Counted from the stretch's first letter, positions 26,212 through 36,080 are shown. The stretch is 64,000 bases of DNA from Devosia lacusdianchii (GCF_022429625.1 NZ_CP092483.1:3534001-3598000), one strand, 5' to 3'. Translations and numbers: made by a program. Notes: a model not told the origin generated them from the letters alone.

Positions 26212-27927
26212 ATGGACACGACGATCGATACCGCCGCCCCGCTCCGCCCCTGGATATCAAGCTACCCCGACGGCATTGCCTGGGATGTCGAACTCGATAT
26301 CCGCCCCGTCCATGAGCAGGTCCTGGCCGCCTGCGCCAAGAACCCCTCCGGCACCGCCCTCGATTTCCTCGGCGGCACCACCAGCTTTGGCGAACTTGCC
26401 AAAAAGATCATCGCCTTCGCCGGGGCCCTGCAACGCCAGTTCGGCATCAAGAAGGGCAGCCGCGTCGCCCTGATGCTGCCCAATACGCCCTTCTATCCCA
26501 TTGCCTACTACGCCGTGCTGCGCGCCGGTGGCATCGTGGTCAATTGCAACCCGCTCTACACCGTCCACGAACTGAGCCACATCACCAGGAGCGCCGGTGC
26601 CGACCTGATGATCACGCTGGATCTGCAGCAGATCTTCGAGAAAGCCGAGAAGCTGGTCCAGGCGGGCGAGGTCAAGTCGCTGGTCGTCTGCCACTTCCCC
26701 GACGCTCTGCCATGGCCCAAGAAGATCCTCTTTTCGGTCGCCAAACGCAAAGACCTGGCCAGGCTGAGCGCCTCGCCCGTCGCCGACAAGATCGCCCATT
26801 TCCACGACATGATCGCCCGCAACGAGACACCTGAAGCGGTGGTGATCGACTCCAAAACCGACATTGCCGTCCAGCAATATACTGGCGGCACCACCGGCCT
26901 GCCCAAGGGCGCCCTGCTGACCCATGCCAATATCGCGGCCAATATGAGCCAGATCGATAAATGGGGCTGTGGTCTCTTCTACCCGCCCAGCAAGGTCATC
27001 GCTGTCCTGCCCTTCTTCCACATCTTCGCGATGACGGTGTGCATGAACGTACCGCTGTGCAACGGCACCCAGGTGGTCATGCTGCCGCGCTTTGAGCTCA
27101 AGGCGCTACTCAACGTCTTCGCCCGCACCCGCGCCAATGTCCTGCCCGCGGTGCCCACCCTGCTCAACGCCATTGCCCGCGCCGATCATGTGACCGCGGA
27201 GCAATTGGCGAGCCTGGAAGTCGCCATCTCCGGCGGCGCCGCCCTGCCCGACGAAGTCCGTGCGGCGTTCGGCAAGAAATCCAAAGCCATCCTCGCCGAG
27301 GGCTACGGTCTCACCGAGGCCTCGCCCGTGGTTTGCTGTGCCGCCCTACGCGTCCCCAGTAAACCCATGTCCATCGGCCTGCCCCTGCCCGCCACCGATA
27401 TCCGCTTCGTCAATATCGACACCAATCAGCCGGTCGGCATCGGCGAAGATGGCGAATTGCAGGTCAAGGGCGCGCAGGTCATGGCCGGCTATTACGAAAA
27501 TCCCGAAGCCACCAACGAGGCCTTCATGGATGGCTGGCTGCGCACAGGCGACGTCGGCCACATGGATGAGGACGGTTACGTCTTTCTCGTCGATCGCATC
27601 AAGGATCTCATCATCTGCTCCGGCTTCAATGTCTATCCACGCACCATCGAGGAAGCGCTGATGACCCACGAGGCCGTCGAGGAAACCAATGTCATCGGCG
27701 TCCCCGACGATTATCGCGGCGAAGCCCCGGTTGCCTTCGTCAAGCTCAAGCCCGGCAAGACCGTCACCGAGGCGGAGCTCAAGCACTTCGTCGCCGAGCG
27801 TCTCAACAAGATTGAAATGCCCAAGGAAATCATCTTCAAGGATGCGCTCCCCAAGACGCTGATCGGCAAGCTCAGCAAGAAGGAGCTGCGCACCGAATAC
27901 GCGCAAACCAGGGCGGCCAGGAAGTGA
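26212..27927 (+). CDS. fadD: Long-chain fatty acid-CoA ligase
   Basis: 571 residues. AMP-binding domain with QYTGGTTGLPKGALLTH (P-loop), AEGYGLTEASPVVC and DGWLRTGDVGHMDEDG; the C-terminal lid contains the catalytic lysine in PKTLIGKLSKKEL. It activates fatty acids with ATP and CoA for entry into beta-oxidation. It has an AGGA(GG) ribosome site (GGAGGAAAGCC) and overlaps the MerR gene by 4 bases. Exact chain length is uncertain. Confidence 0.92.
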   Translation: MDTTIDTAAPLRPWISSYPDGIAWDVELDIRPVHEQVLAACAKNPSGTALDFLGGTTSFGELAKKIIAFAGALQRQFGIKKGSRVALMLPNTPFYPIAYYAVLRAGGIVVNCNPLYTVHELSHITRSAGADLMITLDLQQIFEKAEKLVQAGEVKSLVVCHFPDALPWPKKILFSVAKRKDLARLSASPVADKIAHFHDMIARNETPEAVVIDSKTDIAVQQYTGGTTGLPKGALLTHANIAANMSQIDKWGCGLFYPPSKVIAVLPFFHIFAMTVCMNVPLCNGTQVVMLPRFELKALLNVFARTRANVLPAVPTLLNAIARADHVTAEQLASLEVAISGGAALPDEVRAAFGKKSKAILAEGYGLTEASPVVCCAALRVPSKPMSIGLPLPATDIRFVNIDTNQPVGIGEDGELQVKGAQVMAGYYENPEATNEAFMDGWLRTGDVGHMDEDGYVFLVDRIKDLIICSGFNVYPRTIEEALMTHEAVEETNVIGVPDDYRGEAPVAFVKLKPGKTVTEAELKHFVAERLNKIEMPKEIIFKDALPKTLIGKLSKKELRTEYAQTRAARK

Positions 27928-28316
27928 ACCGCCCCGAGCCCGAAAATCGCGACCTGTTCGCCATTGCCGATCTCGCCAAGGAGTTCGGCATCTCGACCCG
28001 TGCTATCCGCTTCTACGAAGCCAAGGGCCTGCTCGCCCCCGAGCGCGTCGGCGCCACCCGCATCTTCCGCCGAAGGGATCGCGCTCGCCTGATCCTCATC
28101 CTGCGCGGCAAACGCCTCGGCTTCTCGCTGCGCGATATCTCGGACTATCTGAGCCTCTACGACGCCAATCGCGGCCAGCAGGTTCACCTGCTGGTCGGCA
28201 TGGTCGACGAACGCCTGGCCTCCCTCGAACGCCAGCGCGCCGACCTCGAAACCACCATCGCTGAGCTCCGCGAGATCAAGAAACTCGCCGATGAACGGCT
28301 GGAAAAGGCGGGATGA
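27924..28316 (+). CDS. MerR family regulator of fatty-acid or branched-chain degradation
   Basis: 130 residues: IADLAKEFGISTRAIRFYEAKGLLAPERVG is the MerR HTH and wing, TRIFRRRDRARLILILRGKRLGFSLRDISDYLSLY the rest of the DNA-binding domain, and the C-terminal coiled coil (SLERQRADLETTIAELREIKKLADERLEKAG) allows dimerisation. There is no cysteine metal-binding motif. GTG start at 27924 overlaps the fadD stop (GTGA). Being co-transcribed with fadD, and with two LiuR-like sites upstream, it probably represses its own operon and fadE. LiuR is the closest named family. Confidence 0.85.
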   Translation: MNRPEPENRDLFAIADLAKEFGISTRAIRFYEAKGLLAPERVGATRIFRRRDRARLILILRGKRLGFSLRDISDYLSLYDANRGQQVHLLVGMVDERLASLERQRADLETTIAELREIKKLADERLEKAG

Positions 28317-28320
28317 AGTC

Positions 28321-28509
28321 ATGAACACTGCATTGACGCGATGGAGAATCCGGCGGCGCCAGCGCCCCATGGCCGATCAACTGGCGCTATCGCGTTCGTT
28401 ACGCCGCGAGGCCCGATATCTGCTGAGCGATTCTCTGAACGCCCGGCGGTTACGCGAGGCGGTCGCTGAGCTGAATTCCGGCGCTTCCCATATCCATGGG
28501 CGATCCTGA
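28321..28509 (+). CDS. Small hypothetical protein
   Basis: 62 residues, very basic (many Arg), with a helical middle (RSLRREARYLLSDSLNARRLREAVAEL). It starts 4 bases after the MerR stop, so it may be co-transcribed. I do not recognise a family and it could be a spurious frame. Confidence 0.35.
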   Translation: MNTALTRWRIRRRQRPMADQLALSRSLRREARYLLSDSLNARRLREAVAELNSGASHIHGRS

Positions 28510-28684
28510 CGATGTCGGTAACCTGGACCCACTGAGCTCTCGGTAGTCCCCGTTCTCCCGCTGTGGGAGAAGCTCTCTGCCGACCGCCCAGCGCCGTCAC
28601 CCTCGGCCTGACCCGAAGGCCCTGCACTTACCGGCCCCGCAACGCAAATCACCCGCGCCCTGGTGACGATCGCAGCGCGTCCCG
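28510..28684. other. Gap without a gene; degenerate palindrome only
   Basis: It contains a weak copy of the GTCACCCTCGG repeat (about 28596-28623) and no clear promoter or terminator. Confidence 0.5.
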
Positions 28685-28981
28685 CTACTCCCGCCGCCCC
28701 TTCACATGCCTGGTCATCGCATCCGGCTTTTTCGGCTTGACCCACCCCTTGGGCGGCTGTCGCACCGGCACCTGCGTCCCCAGCCCCATCGCCCCCGGCG
28801 GCGGCTGACCCACCGTCACGCTCAACCCGCCATCATCACTCTCGACCACCGGAGCCTCGCCCTTGAGCCGCGCAATTTCATTGCGCAGCCTCGCCGCCAG
28901 CTCAAAATCCATCGCCTCAGCCGCATCAGCCATCTGCTTGTTCAACGCCACCAGGCGCAAATGATTGGATCGCGATGACAT
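28685..28981 (-). CDS. UVR-motif (UvrB/UvrC-type) small protein
   Basis: 98 residues. Residues about 10-40 (LVALNKQMADAAEAMDFELAARLRNEIARLK) match the UVR helical hairpin of UvrB and UvrC. The rest is low-complexity, Gly/Pro-rich and ends in a basic tail (KPDAMTRHVKGRRE). Stand-alone UVR proteins occur beside DNA repair genes; here a ligase/exonuclease pair lies just upstream. ATG 28981 is chosen over a longer start. A protein-protein interaction role is likely. Confidence 0.78.
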   Translation of the reverse strand: MSSRSNHLRLVALNKQMADAAEAMDFELAARLRNEIARLKGEAPVVESDDGGLSVTVGQPPPGAMGLGTQVPVRQPPKGWVKPKKPDAMTRHVKGRRE

Positions 28982-29008
28982 CTCAAATCCCTCCACAACC
29001 ACCGCGCT

Positions 29009-29152
29009 CACCCTCCCCCTTGCGGGGAGGGTAGCGACGCTAGGCCCTCTCGGGCCTTAGCAGAGCTAGGGTGGGGGTGCGAGAGCCCCGATATCGGGGC
29101 CAATCATCCCCCACCCTTGATCCCTCCCCGCAAGGGGGAGGGAGACGACTGC
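29009..29152. repeat. Intergenic CCCTCCCC/GGGGAGGG repeat pair
   Basis: Two facing copies with the CACCCTTGATCCCTCCCC core and the terminal GGAGACGACT, between the ligase stop and the UVR gene. The middle has a CGGGGC/GCCCCG-type hairpin around 29085. Confidence 0.8.
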
Positions 29153-29156
29153 CAAT

Positions 29157-30752
29157 TCAGGTACTACCCACAAACACCATCATATCCTCCAGCGTCCCCG
29201 CCTCGCTCGCCGGCTTATCCCAGCGTATCCGGCTGATCCGCGGAAACCGCAACGCCACCCCCGACTTGTGCCGTGTCGACTCCTGCGCCGAGTCGAACGC
29301 CACCTCGAACACCAGTTCCTTGCGCACCTCGCGCACCGGCCCGAACGCCTGCACCGTATTGGCGCGGATCCACTTGTCGAGCAGCTTCAGCTCCTCGTCG
29401 GTAAACCCGAAATACGCTTTGCCGATCGGCACGATCTCGTTCCCCTTCCACACGCCGAACGTATAGTCCGAATAGAACGAGCTGCGCTTGCCATGCCCGC
29501 GCTGCGCATACATCAGCACCGCATCCACCACATTGGGATCGCGCTTCCACTTGAACCAAAACCCCTTGGGCCGCCCCGGCACATAGGGCGAACTGCGCAG
29601 CTTGATCATCACCCCCTCATGACCATGCTCATCCGCCCCCTGCCGCCGCTGTTTGGCGAGGTCGTCCCAATCGGCGAAGGGCAGCACCTCGGACAAATCC
29701 AGCCGCGTCTGCGGATTGGCCGCAAACCATGTCTCCAGCCGCCTGCGCCGCTCGGTCCAGCCAAGCGTGCGCACATCCTCTCGCCCATCGAACAGCATGT
29801 CATAGACGCGAATGAACGCCGGGCTCTCCTTAAGATGCTTGGCCGAGGCCACTTTCTTGTTCAGCCGCTGCTGCAAGTCATTGAATGAGCCAGGCTCAAA
29901 ATCCCGGCCTACCAGCAACTCCCCATCGAGCACCGCGACCCCGTGCACATTCTCGACAATGTCAGGAAACGCGGTCGCAATATCGTCGCCAGTCCGCGAA
30001 AATAGCGACACCGTGCCCCCGCCGAGCACGAGCTGCACCCTGATACCGTCCCACTTCCATTCGGCCGAGAAATCCTTGGGATCGAACCGCCCCAGGTCCT
30101 TCTCCTCGTCGATGGGATTGCTCAGCATAAGCGGATGAAACCGCGCCGACTGGTCGATATCCGGCCGCTCCGCCTTGCCATCCAGCCACGCGAACAGATC
30201 GAGATAAGGCACCTTGAGCCCGTGCCAGACCTCCTCGATCTCCTGCACATCCACGCCACTCATCTCGCTCAGCGCCGTCTTCGCCAGCCGTGCAGACACC
30301 CCGATCCGCAACGCCCCGGTCGCCAGCTTCACCAGCGCCCAGCGCTCGTTGATCCCGGCCCGCGTCAGCAAGGCCGCGATCAGCTTGGGCAGTTCGGCTT
30401 TGCTGGTCGTATTGAACAGCTCGATAAGCTCCGTCAGCCCGGGCAGGTCCTCCTGCCCAGGCAAATCGCCCTCCGCCCCGTGATGCGGCCAGATCAGCGC
30501 AATCGTCTCACCCAGATCCCCGACATAGTCGTAGCTCATGGCGAACAGCGTCTCGTCCACCTCGGCCAGCACCGTCTCCTTCAGCAAAGCCGGCTTCACA
30601 TTGCGAAACGTCAGCGCCCCGGTCAGCACCGCCAGCGCATAGCCGCGATCGGGGTCAGGCACCTCGCGGAAATACTGCGTCAGCGCCATGAGCTTCCGCG
30701 TCCGCGACGGCGTGAGGGCCAGCAGTTCGAGCAATTGGGCGAAGCGCTTCAT
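29157..30752 (-). CDS. ATP-dependent DNA ligase (ligase-associated repair system)
   Basis: 531 residues. Catalytic Lys233 is in EWKWDGIRVQL (motif I K-x-D-G), and N-terminal helical and C-terminal OB regions (FWFKWKRDPNVVDAVLMY with motif V, and GWTERRRRLE) are present. The family ligates nicks using ATP and is separate from the NAD-dependent LigA. I start at ATG 30752: it overlaps the exonuclease stop (ATGA), and the longer frame runs into that gene. The pair matches the bacterial ligase-associated DNA damage response set. Confidence 0.88.
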   Translation of the reverse strand: MKRFAQLLELLALTPSRTRKLMALTQYFREVPDPDRGYALAVLTGALTFRNVKPALLKETVLAEVDETLFAMSYDYVGDLGETIALIWPHHGAEGDLPGQEDLPGLTELIELFNTTSKAELPKLIAALLTRAGINERWALVKLATGALRIGVSARLAKTALSEMSGVDVQEIEEVWHGLKVPYLDLFAWLDGKAERPDIDQSARFHPLMLSNPIDEEKDLGRFDPKDFSAEWKWDGIRVQLVLGGGTVSLFSRTGDDIATAFPDIVENVHGVAVLDGELLVGRDFEPGSFNDLQQRLNKKVASAKHLKESPAFIRVYDMLFDGREDVRTLGWTERRRRLETWFAANPQTRLDLSEVLPFADWDDLAKQRRQGADEHGHEGVMIKLRSSPYVPGRPKGFWFKWKRDPNVVDAVLMYAQRGHGKRSSFYSDYTFGVWKGNEIVPIGKAYFGFTDEELKLLDKWIRANTVQAFGPVREVRKELVFEVAFDSAQESTRHKSGVALRFPRISRIRWDKPASEAGTLEDMMVFVGST

Positions 30753-31756
30753 TCTTCCGCGCCCTCCCCGCCATCGTCCTCGAAACCCTGGATATTGAGC
30801 GGCTCGGCCTGCAGGCCCTGCTGGCGGCACCAATAGACCAGCGCATCCTCCCGCCCATGCGTCACCCACACGGTCTCGGCCCTGGTTTCGCTTATGGTCT
30901 GCTGCAATTCGCCCCAGTCGCAATGGTCGGAGATCACCAGCGGCAATTCCACCAGAGCCTGCCTTGCCCGCTGCTTGACGCTCATCCATCCCGATGCCTG
31001 GCACGTCACTGGATCGGGAAACCGCCGGCTCCACCGGTCGCGGATCGCCGCCGGCGGCGCGATCACGATCTGCCCCGCCATATCGGCCTTGGCCATGCCC
31101 GTCGCCGGGATCAGCGTCCCCAGCGGCACGCCGCGCTCCTCATAAAGTTCGCACAGCCGGATCATCGCGCCATGCAGATAAATCGGCTGGTCCCACCCCG
31201 CATCGCGCAACAGCCCGACCACCCGCTGCGCCTTGCCCAGCGCATAGCACCCCACCATGTGGCAGCGCTCCGGCTGGTCGGCCACCGATTTCAGCAGCCG
31301 TGCAATCTCCAGCCTCGGATGCGGATGCTGAAACACCGGCAACCCAAATGTCGCCTCGGTCACCAGCAGATCGCATTCCACCAATTCATAGGCCTGCGCG
31401 GTCCGATCGGCGAGCCGCTTGTAATCGCCGGTCACCACCACCCGCTGCCCACCCTGCTCGACGAGCACCTGCGCCGAACCCAGCACATGCCCAGCCGGCA
31501 CCAGCGTGATCGTCACGTCATCGATCCGGAGGGGCACGCCAAAATCCAGCGGCTCGAACCGCCCGGCACAATCCTCGCCATAGCGCGTCTTCATGATCGC
31601 GATCGTATCGGGCGTCGCCAGCACCGCCCCATGACCAGACCGCGCATGGTCCGCATGCCCATGCGTGATAATCGCCCGTTCTCGTGGCACCGAGGGGTCG
31701 ATATAAGCGTCGATGGCGCGAATATGCAGGTTACGGTCGAGGATCTGGCTGGCCAT
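30749..31756 (-). CDS. Ligase-associated DNA exonuclease (metallo-beta-lactamase fold)
   Basis: 335 residues. His32, His34, Asp36 and His37 in ITHGHADHARSGH form the metal centre; a beta-CASP-type region with GYALGKAQRV and VTHGREDALVYW follows. This family (ligase-associated exonuclease) resembles SNM1/Artemis nucleases and is normally next to the ligase. It is upstream of the ligase and coupled to it by the 4-base overlap. Confidence 0.88.
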   Translation of the reverse strand: MASQILDRNLHIRAIDAYIDPSVPRERAIITHGHADHARSGHGAVLATPDTIAIMKTRYGEDCAGRFEPLDFGVPLRIDDVTITLVPAGHVLGSAQVLVEQGGQRVVVTGDYKRLADRTAQAYELVECDLLVTEATFGLPVFQHPHPRLEIARLLKSVADQPERCHMVGCYALGKAQRVVGLLRDAGWDQPIYLHGAMIRLCELYEERGVPLGTLIPATGMAKADMAGQIVIAPPAAIRDRWSRRFPDPVTCQASGWMSVKQRARQALVELPLVISDHCDWGELQQTISETRAETVWVTHGREDALVYWCRQQGLQAEPLNIQGFEDDGGEGAEE

Positions 31757-32018
31757 GGCACTCCCTAACGCCGGTTCACCGCCGCTGGTTCACCGCCAAC
31801 AAGATCAGCACGAATAGTCAGCCTGTGTCAGCAGGGTGCAGCCAATCGAGCGCCGCACCCGCAGTAGACACCCTCGCCCCTTGTGGGAGGGGGATAGAAA
31901 ATCTGCGTTCAGCAGATTTGCGAGGGTGAGGGGTACTGCGCTCGCCCATGCCAGACGCGGCGAGAGCCCCCTTCATCCGCCCTTCGGCACCTTCGCCCAC
32001 GAGGGGAGAAGGGAAGGC
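31757..32018. repeat. Intergenic repeat with CCCTCGCCCC/GAGGG hairpin; no gene
   Basis: 31868-31934 holds CACCCTCGCCCC, an inverted hairpin AATCTGCG...CGCAGATT (31902 region) and GAGGGTGAGGGG, which folds back on the first segment. It is a variant of the repeat family. The rest of the gap shows no gene. Confidence 0.6.
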
Positions 32019-34928
32019 TCACATCACCTTGCTAACCGCCAACAACCCCGGCCGCTTGTCATTGGCCGCGATAATCGCCGCCTCGCCGCCCAGCACCACC
32101 ACGTGCCCATGCTTCGCCACCGCGTCCACCGCCTCCGCCATGCGCCGGAAGTCCGCCACATTAGTCCCCAAAATCTCATCCCGCCGCCGCTGCCGGATCG
32201 CGTCCGTCGTGCCCGTCAGCTCCCGCCACATCGACGAATAGCCCTTGGCATCGGGGAATTCATAGCCATCCACATCCCCGATCACCCCGATGATCGAGCG
32301 CGTCAGATCGTTCTCGCCAATACCGGCATTGAGCGCCTTGCTGGCCCCATCATAGGCATCGATGGTCTTGAGCAGATTGGGATCGCGATAGCTGAGGAAC
32401 GAAAAATTGCCTGAGGTCAGGTCGAACCGGCTAGATCCGCCATAGGCCCCGCCCTGCACGCGCACCTTGTCCCAGAGATAGGTGGTGTTGAGGAATTTGA
32501 GCACCACTGATGACGCCCCGGTCAACTCGAACCCCAACGCCCTGAGGTTAGCGCCCTTGCCCACATAATTGACCTGCGCCGGAATGATCAGCCCTTCCGA
32601 CTTCGGCGCATAATCGATGGCCCAGTCGGCAAAAGCAAAATCGCCATTGGGCAGCCGCCCGAGGAAGCTCTCGATCTCGCCCTTGGCCCGGCCCCACAGC
32701 GCGCCATCGGCGGTAACATTGACCACCATGCGGCCGCGATTGAATAGCGTATCGCGAATGCGCACTAGCGCCGCCTCGACGCCGGCCCAGTCACTATCGA
32801 CCCGCTGCACCAGTTCGCGCAAGAAGTTGAGATAGCTGACGCCGCCCAATTGCTCGCCAATCCAGCTCGCCTCGGTCAGCCCCGATTTGAGCCGCGTATC
32901 GACAATGGCATTGCCCGACGGCACCAGCCGGGCCTCGAACCCCGCCTTTTCCTCCAGCGCCATCTGCTTGAAGCGTTCCCGGTTGTCCAGCCGCGCATCG
33001 AGCAGCACGTCGCCCATAATGGCGAGCATGGCTTCGAAATTATCCGGCACCGCCTTGCCCGACAGGAAGAACCAGGCCGCGCTGCCATCGCTGCCCTGCC
33101 GCGCCGACAGGGCCCGGTGCTGCGCAACACCACCCGTGGTGCGCCCGATACGCTGGGTCAGCGACACGAAATCTTCCTTGCTGGTGCCCGTCTGCAGCAG
33201 CGCCCGCCCGAACAGCGGCAGGTAGGGCAGCAACTCCTTGTCGAGCACATGCAGGTCGAAGCCGAAATCGAGATACAAAATCCCCAGCGTCGGCAGGTCA
33301 TGATAGAACAGCCGCGCCTCGGCCAGGCTGCCGATCTCGATCGGCACCGTCTTGCCCTCACGCGGCAGGTCGGCCAGACCCAGCGTCGGAATCTTGGCCA
33401 GCAGCGCCGGATCGTCGACCTCCTCCTGCAACGCCTTGAGCCTCTCGGTCGCTGCAACCGTGGCCTCCAGCGCCGCCTGATCCAGCCCCTTGCGCACATC
33501 GGCAAGGATTTCGGCTTCCCTGGCCGCCTCGCGCGCCCCCTGCTCCGGGTCGGCACTCAGCGTCACCGTGGTGCGATGCGTGTTGTCGAGGAACAGCCGG
33601 CGGATTTCGGCTTCGAAATGCCCCTTGCCCGCCTTTTCCTTGATCGCCGTCAGCGCATCCTCAAAGGCCAGCGGCGCAATCGGATCGCCGCCATGCAGCC
33701 AGGTGCCCAGTGCGTTGAACATATAGATCATGCCGCGCGGATAGCCGCCGGTATTGTTCTCGCGCAGCGAAAACTCGAACGTGTTGGCCGCTGCCGCCAA
33801 TTGCTCGGCCGAAAACCCCTTGTCGGCAATGTCGGCAAGCGTCTTGAGGATCAGCGCCTCGACCTTGCCCGCATCGGCAGCGTCGATCCCCTTCATGCCG
33901 AACGTCGCCATGGGCTGGCGCAACCCGCCCTCGATACCGCCGCCGGTCATGCTCTCGCCCAGCCCCGATTCCGTCAGCGCCTTGCGCAAGGGCGCCGCCG
34001 CATTACCCGCCAGGAGATAGCCCAGCATGCCCCGGCTCAGTGCCTCCGTCCGATCCGCGGCCGGATCGACCATCCAGTTGACGCTGACCATGCCGTCCCG
34101 CGCCTTGCCCGCATCCTTGTTGCCGGCATAGGTCGCCACGATCTGCCGCGGCGCATTGAACCGCGGCTGCAGCTTCACCTCGGCATCAACAGGCGCGCGC
34201 TCGAACTGCGAAAAATACGCATCCAGAATCGCCAGCCGCTCGCCGGCATCATCATCGCCGGAGAAGAACGCCCGCGTATTGGACGGATGGTAGAAGGTCT
34301 GGTGAAACCTCTTGAACTGCTGATAGGTCAGTTCCGGAATGACCTTGGGATCGCCACCCGAGCTCTTGCCATAGGTGACATCGGGGTAAAGCGAGCGCTG
34401 GACAATGTCGCGCATCACAGAGTCCGGCGACGAGAACACCCCCTTCATCTCGTTGAACACCACGCCCTTATAGACCAGCGGCGCGTTCACATCCTCAAGC
34501 TCGTAGTGCCAGCCTTCCTGGCGGAACGTGTCCTCGCTGATCAGCGGAAAAAACACCGCGTCGAGATACACATCGACCAGGTTGTAGAAATCCTTGAGGT
34601 TCTGGCTGGCCACCGGATAGGCGGTTTTGTCCGGAAAGGTCATGGCATTGAGGAAGGTGTTCAGCGATCCCTTGATCAGCTCCACGAACGGCTTCTTGAC
34701 CGGATATTTGCGGCTCCCGCACAGCACCGAATGCTCGAGAATATGGGCAATGCCCGTCGAATCCTCCGGCGGCGTCTTGAAGGTGATGCCGAACACCTTG
34801 TTCTCGTCGTCATTGCTGAGGCTCAGCACCTCGGCGCCGGTCTTCTTGTGCCGGAACAATTGCGCCTGCGAATTGGTCTCCGCGATACGCTCGTCACGGA
34901 TGAGTTCGAAGGCTTCGTGATAGGACAT
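32019..34928 (-). CDS. M16C presequence protease-like metallopeptidase
   Basis: 969 residues, the length of the PreP/falcilysin (M16C) group. Zinc-binding inverted motif HxxEH at 62-66 (GIAHILEHSVLCGSRKYPV), followed by the conserved PFVELIKGSLNTFLNAMTFPDKTAYPVAS. Two halves with inactive C-terminal M16 domains enclose the chamber, where it degrades small peptides. Bacterial copies may degrade signal peptides or internal peptides. ATG 34928 fits the family; an extra 18 N-terminal residues are unlikely. Confidence 0.93.
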   Translation of the reverse strand: MSYHEAFELIRDERIAETNSQAQLFRHKKTGAEVLSLSNDDENKVFGITFKTPPEDSTGIAHILEHSVLCGSRKYPVKKPFVELIKGSLNTFLNAMTFPDKTAYPVASQNLKDFYNLVDVYLDAVFFPLISEDTFRQEGWHYELEDVNAPLVYKGVVFNEMKGVFSSPDSVMRDIVQRSLYPDVTYGKSSGGDPKVIPELTYQQFKRFHQTFYHPSNTRAFFSGDDDAGERLAILDAYFSQFERAPVDAEVKLQPRFNAPRQIVATYAGNKDAGKARDGMVSVNWMVDPAADRTEALSRGMLGYLLAGNAAAPLRKALTESGLGESMTGGGIEGGLRQPMATFGMKGIDAADAGKVEALILKTLADIADKGFSAEQLAAAANTFEFSLRENNTGGYPRGMIYMFNALGTWLHGGDPIAPLAFEDALTAIKEKAGKGHFEAEIRRLFLDNTHRTTVTLSADPEQGAREAAREAEILADVRKGLDQAALEATVAATERLKALQEEVDDPALLAKIPTLGLADLPREGKTVPIEIGSLAEARLFYHDLPTLGILYLDFGFDLHVLDKELLPYLPLFGRALLQTGTSKEDFVSLTQRIGRTTGGVAQHRALSARQGSDGSAAWFFLSGKAVPDNFEAMLAIMGDVLLDARLDNRERFKQMALEEKAGFEARLVPSGNAIVDTRLKSGLTEASWIGEQLGGVSYLNFLRELVQRVDSDWAGVEAALVRIRDTLFNRGRMVVNVTADGALWGRAKGEIESFLGRLPNGDFAFADWAIDYAPKSEGLIIPAQVNYVGKGANLRALGFELTGASSVVLKFLNTTYLWDKVRVQGGAYGGSSRFDLTSGNFSFLSYRDPNLLKTIDAYDGASKALNAGIGENDLTRSIIGVIGDVDGYEFPDAKGYSSMWRELTGTTDAIRQRRRDEILGTNVADFRRMAEAVDAVAKHGHVVVLGGEAAIIAANDKRPGLLAVSKVM

Positions 34929-34988
34929 GGAAATACTCGGCAGGGTTCTTGTTGTTGAGGACAACGTAGGGATGCGCAGCAAGATGCG

Positions 34989-35894
34989 CTAGGGGCGTCG
35001 CACGAGCGTGCGCGCCAGAAAGTCGTCGATCAGCTCCGTGACCTCGCCAAGATTGGTTTCCAGCAACCAATGCCCGCCATCGAGCAGATGCAGTTCCGCT
35101 TCCGGCAGATCACGCAGATAGGCCCGCGCCGACGCCGCCGGCATATAGCCATCCTGCGGTCCCCACACGATCAGCGTCGGCGGCTGGTGCTTACGCAGAT
35201 AGGCCTGGTAGCGCGGGAACCAGTCGAGGTTCTGCTCCAGTCCCTTGATGATATCGATAATGATGGCCTTGCGCCGCGACGTCATCAGCGACCAGTGAAA
35301 CTGCCAGAGATCGGGCGCTATCGTCTCGGCCAGCTCCGGCCGCAGGTCGTTGAGAAATTCCTCCCTGAACCCCTCCTCGCTCACCGCATCCTCTATCGCC
35401 TTGGCCTTGTCGGCACTCTTGTCGGCAAAATACGCCTTGAGCCCCGCATATTTCGGCCCCAGCACATCCTCGTAGATATCGCCATTCTGGATGATCAGCG
35501 CCGTGATCATCTCCGGCCGTGCGATCGCCAGCCGCAGCCCGATCTGCGAGCCGAAGTCATGCAGGTAAAGCGCGAACTTCGCGACGCCCAGCGCCGCCAC
35601 GAACCGTTCGAGAAAGCGCGCATAGCCGTCGAAGCTGTAGTCGAAATCCTCCGGCGTCGCGCTCAGCCCTTGCCCCGGAAAGTCCGGCGCCAGCAGCCGA
35701 TATCCATCGGCCAGAACAGGCATCAGCCCACGAAACTCCACCGACGAACTGGGATAACCATGCGGCAACAGCAGCACCGGCGCGCCAACCGATCCCGCCT
35801 CGCGATAGAACGTATCGACCCCGTCAATGTCGATCCGCCGGTGCTTCACCAGGTGATCAAGATTACTGCGCTGCGCCTGTTGCTGCCCGGCCAT
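34989..35894 (-). CDS. Alpha/beta hydrolase with an aspartate nucleophile (haloalkane dehalogenase/epoxide hydrolase-like)
   Basis: 301 residues. LPHGYPSSSVEF supplies the oxyanion hole, and the nucleophile elbow LYLHDFGSQIGLRLA has Asp113 instead of Ser. GGHWLLETN holds the catalytic His. An Asp nucleophile is found in haloalkane and fluoroacetate dehalogenases and epoxide hydrolases, not in esterases. The substrate is unknown. It is 60 bases upstream of the protease, probably a separate transcript. Confidence 0.82.
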   Translation of the reverse strand: MAGQQQAQRSNLDHLVKHRRIDIDGVDTFYREAGSVGAPVLLLPHGYPSSSVEFRGLMPVLADGYRLLAPDFPGQGLSATPEDFDYSFDGYARFLERFVAALGVAKFALYLHDFGSQIGLRLAIARPEMITALIIQNGDIYEDVLGPKYAGLKAYFADKSADKAKAIEDAVSEEGFREEFLNDLRPELAETIAPDLWQFHWSLMTSRRKAIIIDIIKGLEQNLDWFPRYQAYLRKHQPPTLIVWGPQDGYMPAASARAYLRDLPEAELHLLDGGHWLLETNLGEVTELIDDFLARTLVRRP

Positions 35895-35987
35895 GTCACG
35901 CCTCCTTTGTCGTGACTAACGACCAAGGCCAGACATAGTTCGGATAATCGATAACCCACCGGACGCTACTGGCCGTTTTACCACCAG

Positions 35988-36080
35988 CCGTCACCCTCGG
36001 GCTTGGCCCGAGGGCTCTTCAATTCCTGCGCGGCAGCCAGCTGCCAAATCCCACCCACCCACAGTCGCTTCCCTCGGACT
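35988..36080. repeat. GTCACCC-type palindrome, family B
   Basis: CCCTCGGGC (35994-36002), loop TTG, GCCCGAGGG (36006-36014) is a perfect 9-bp hairpin within GTCACCC, a frequent short palindrome in this region. A related copy, CCTCGGACTTGATCCGGGG, is at about 36073. The 216-base gap holds no gene. Confidence 0.7.

Noticed and set aside
32850..34958. 702-codon open frame antisense to the M16C protease
   Set aside because: No recognisable motif, while the minus-strand protein has HxxEH and family length.
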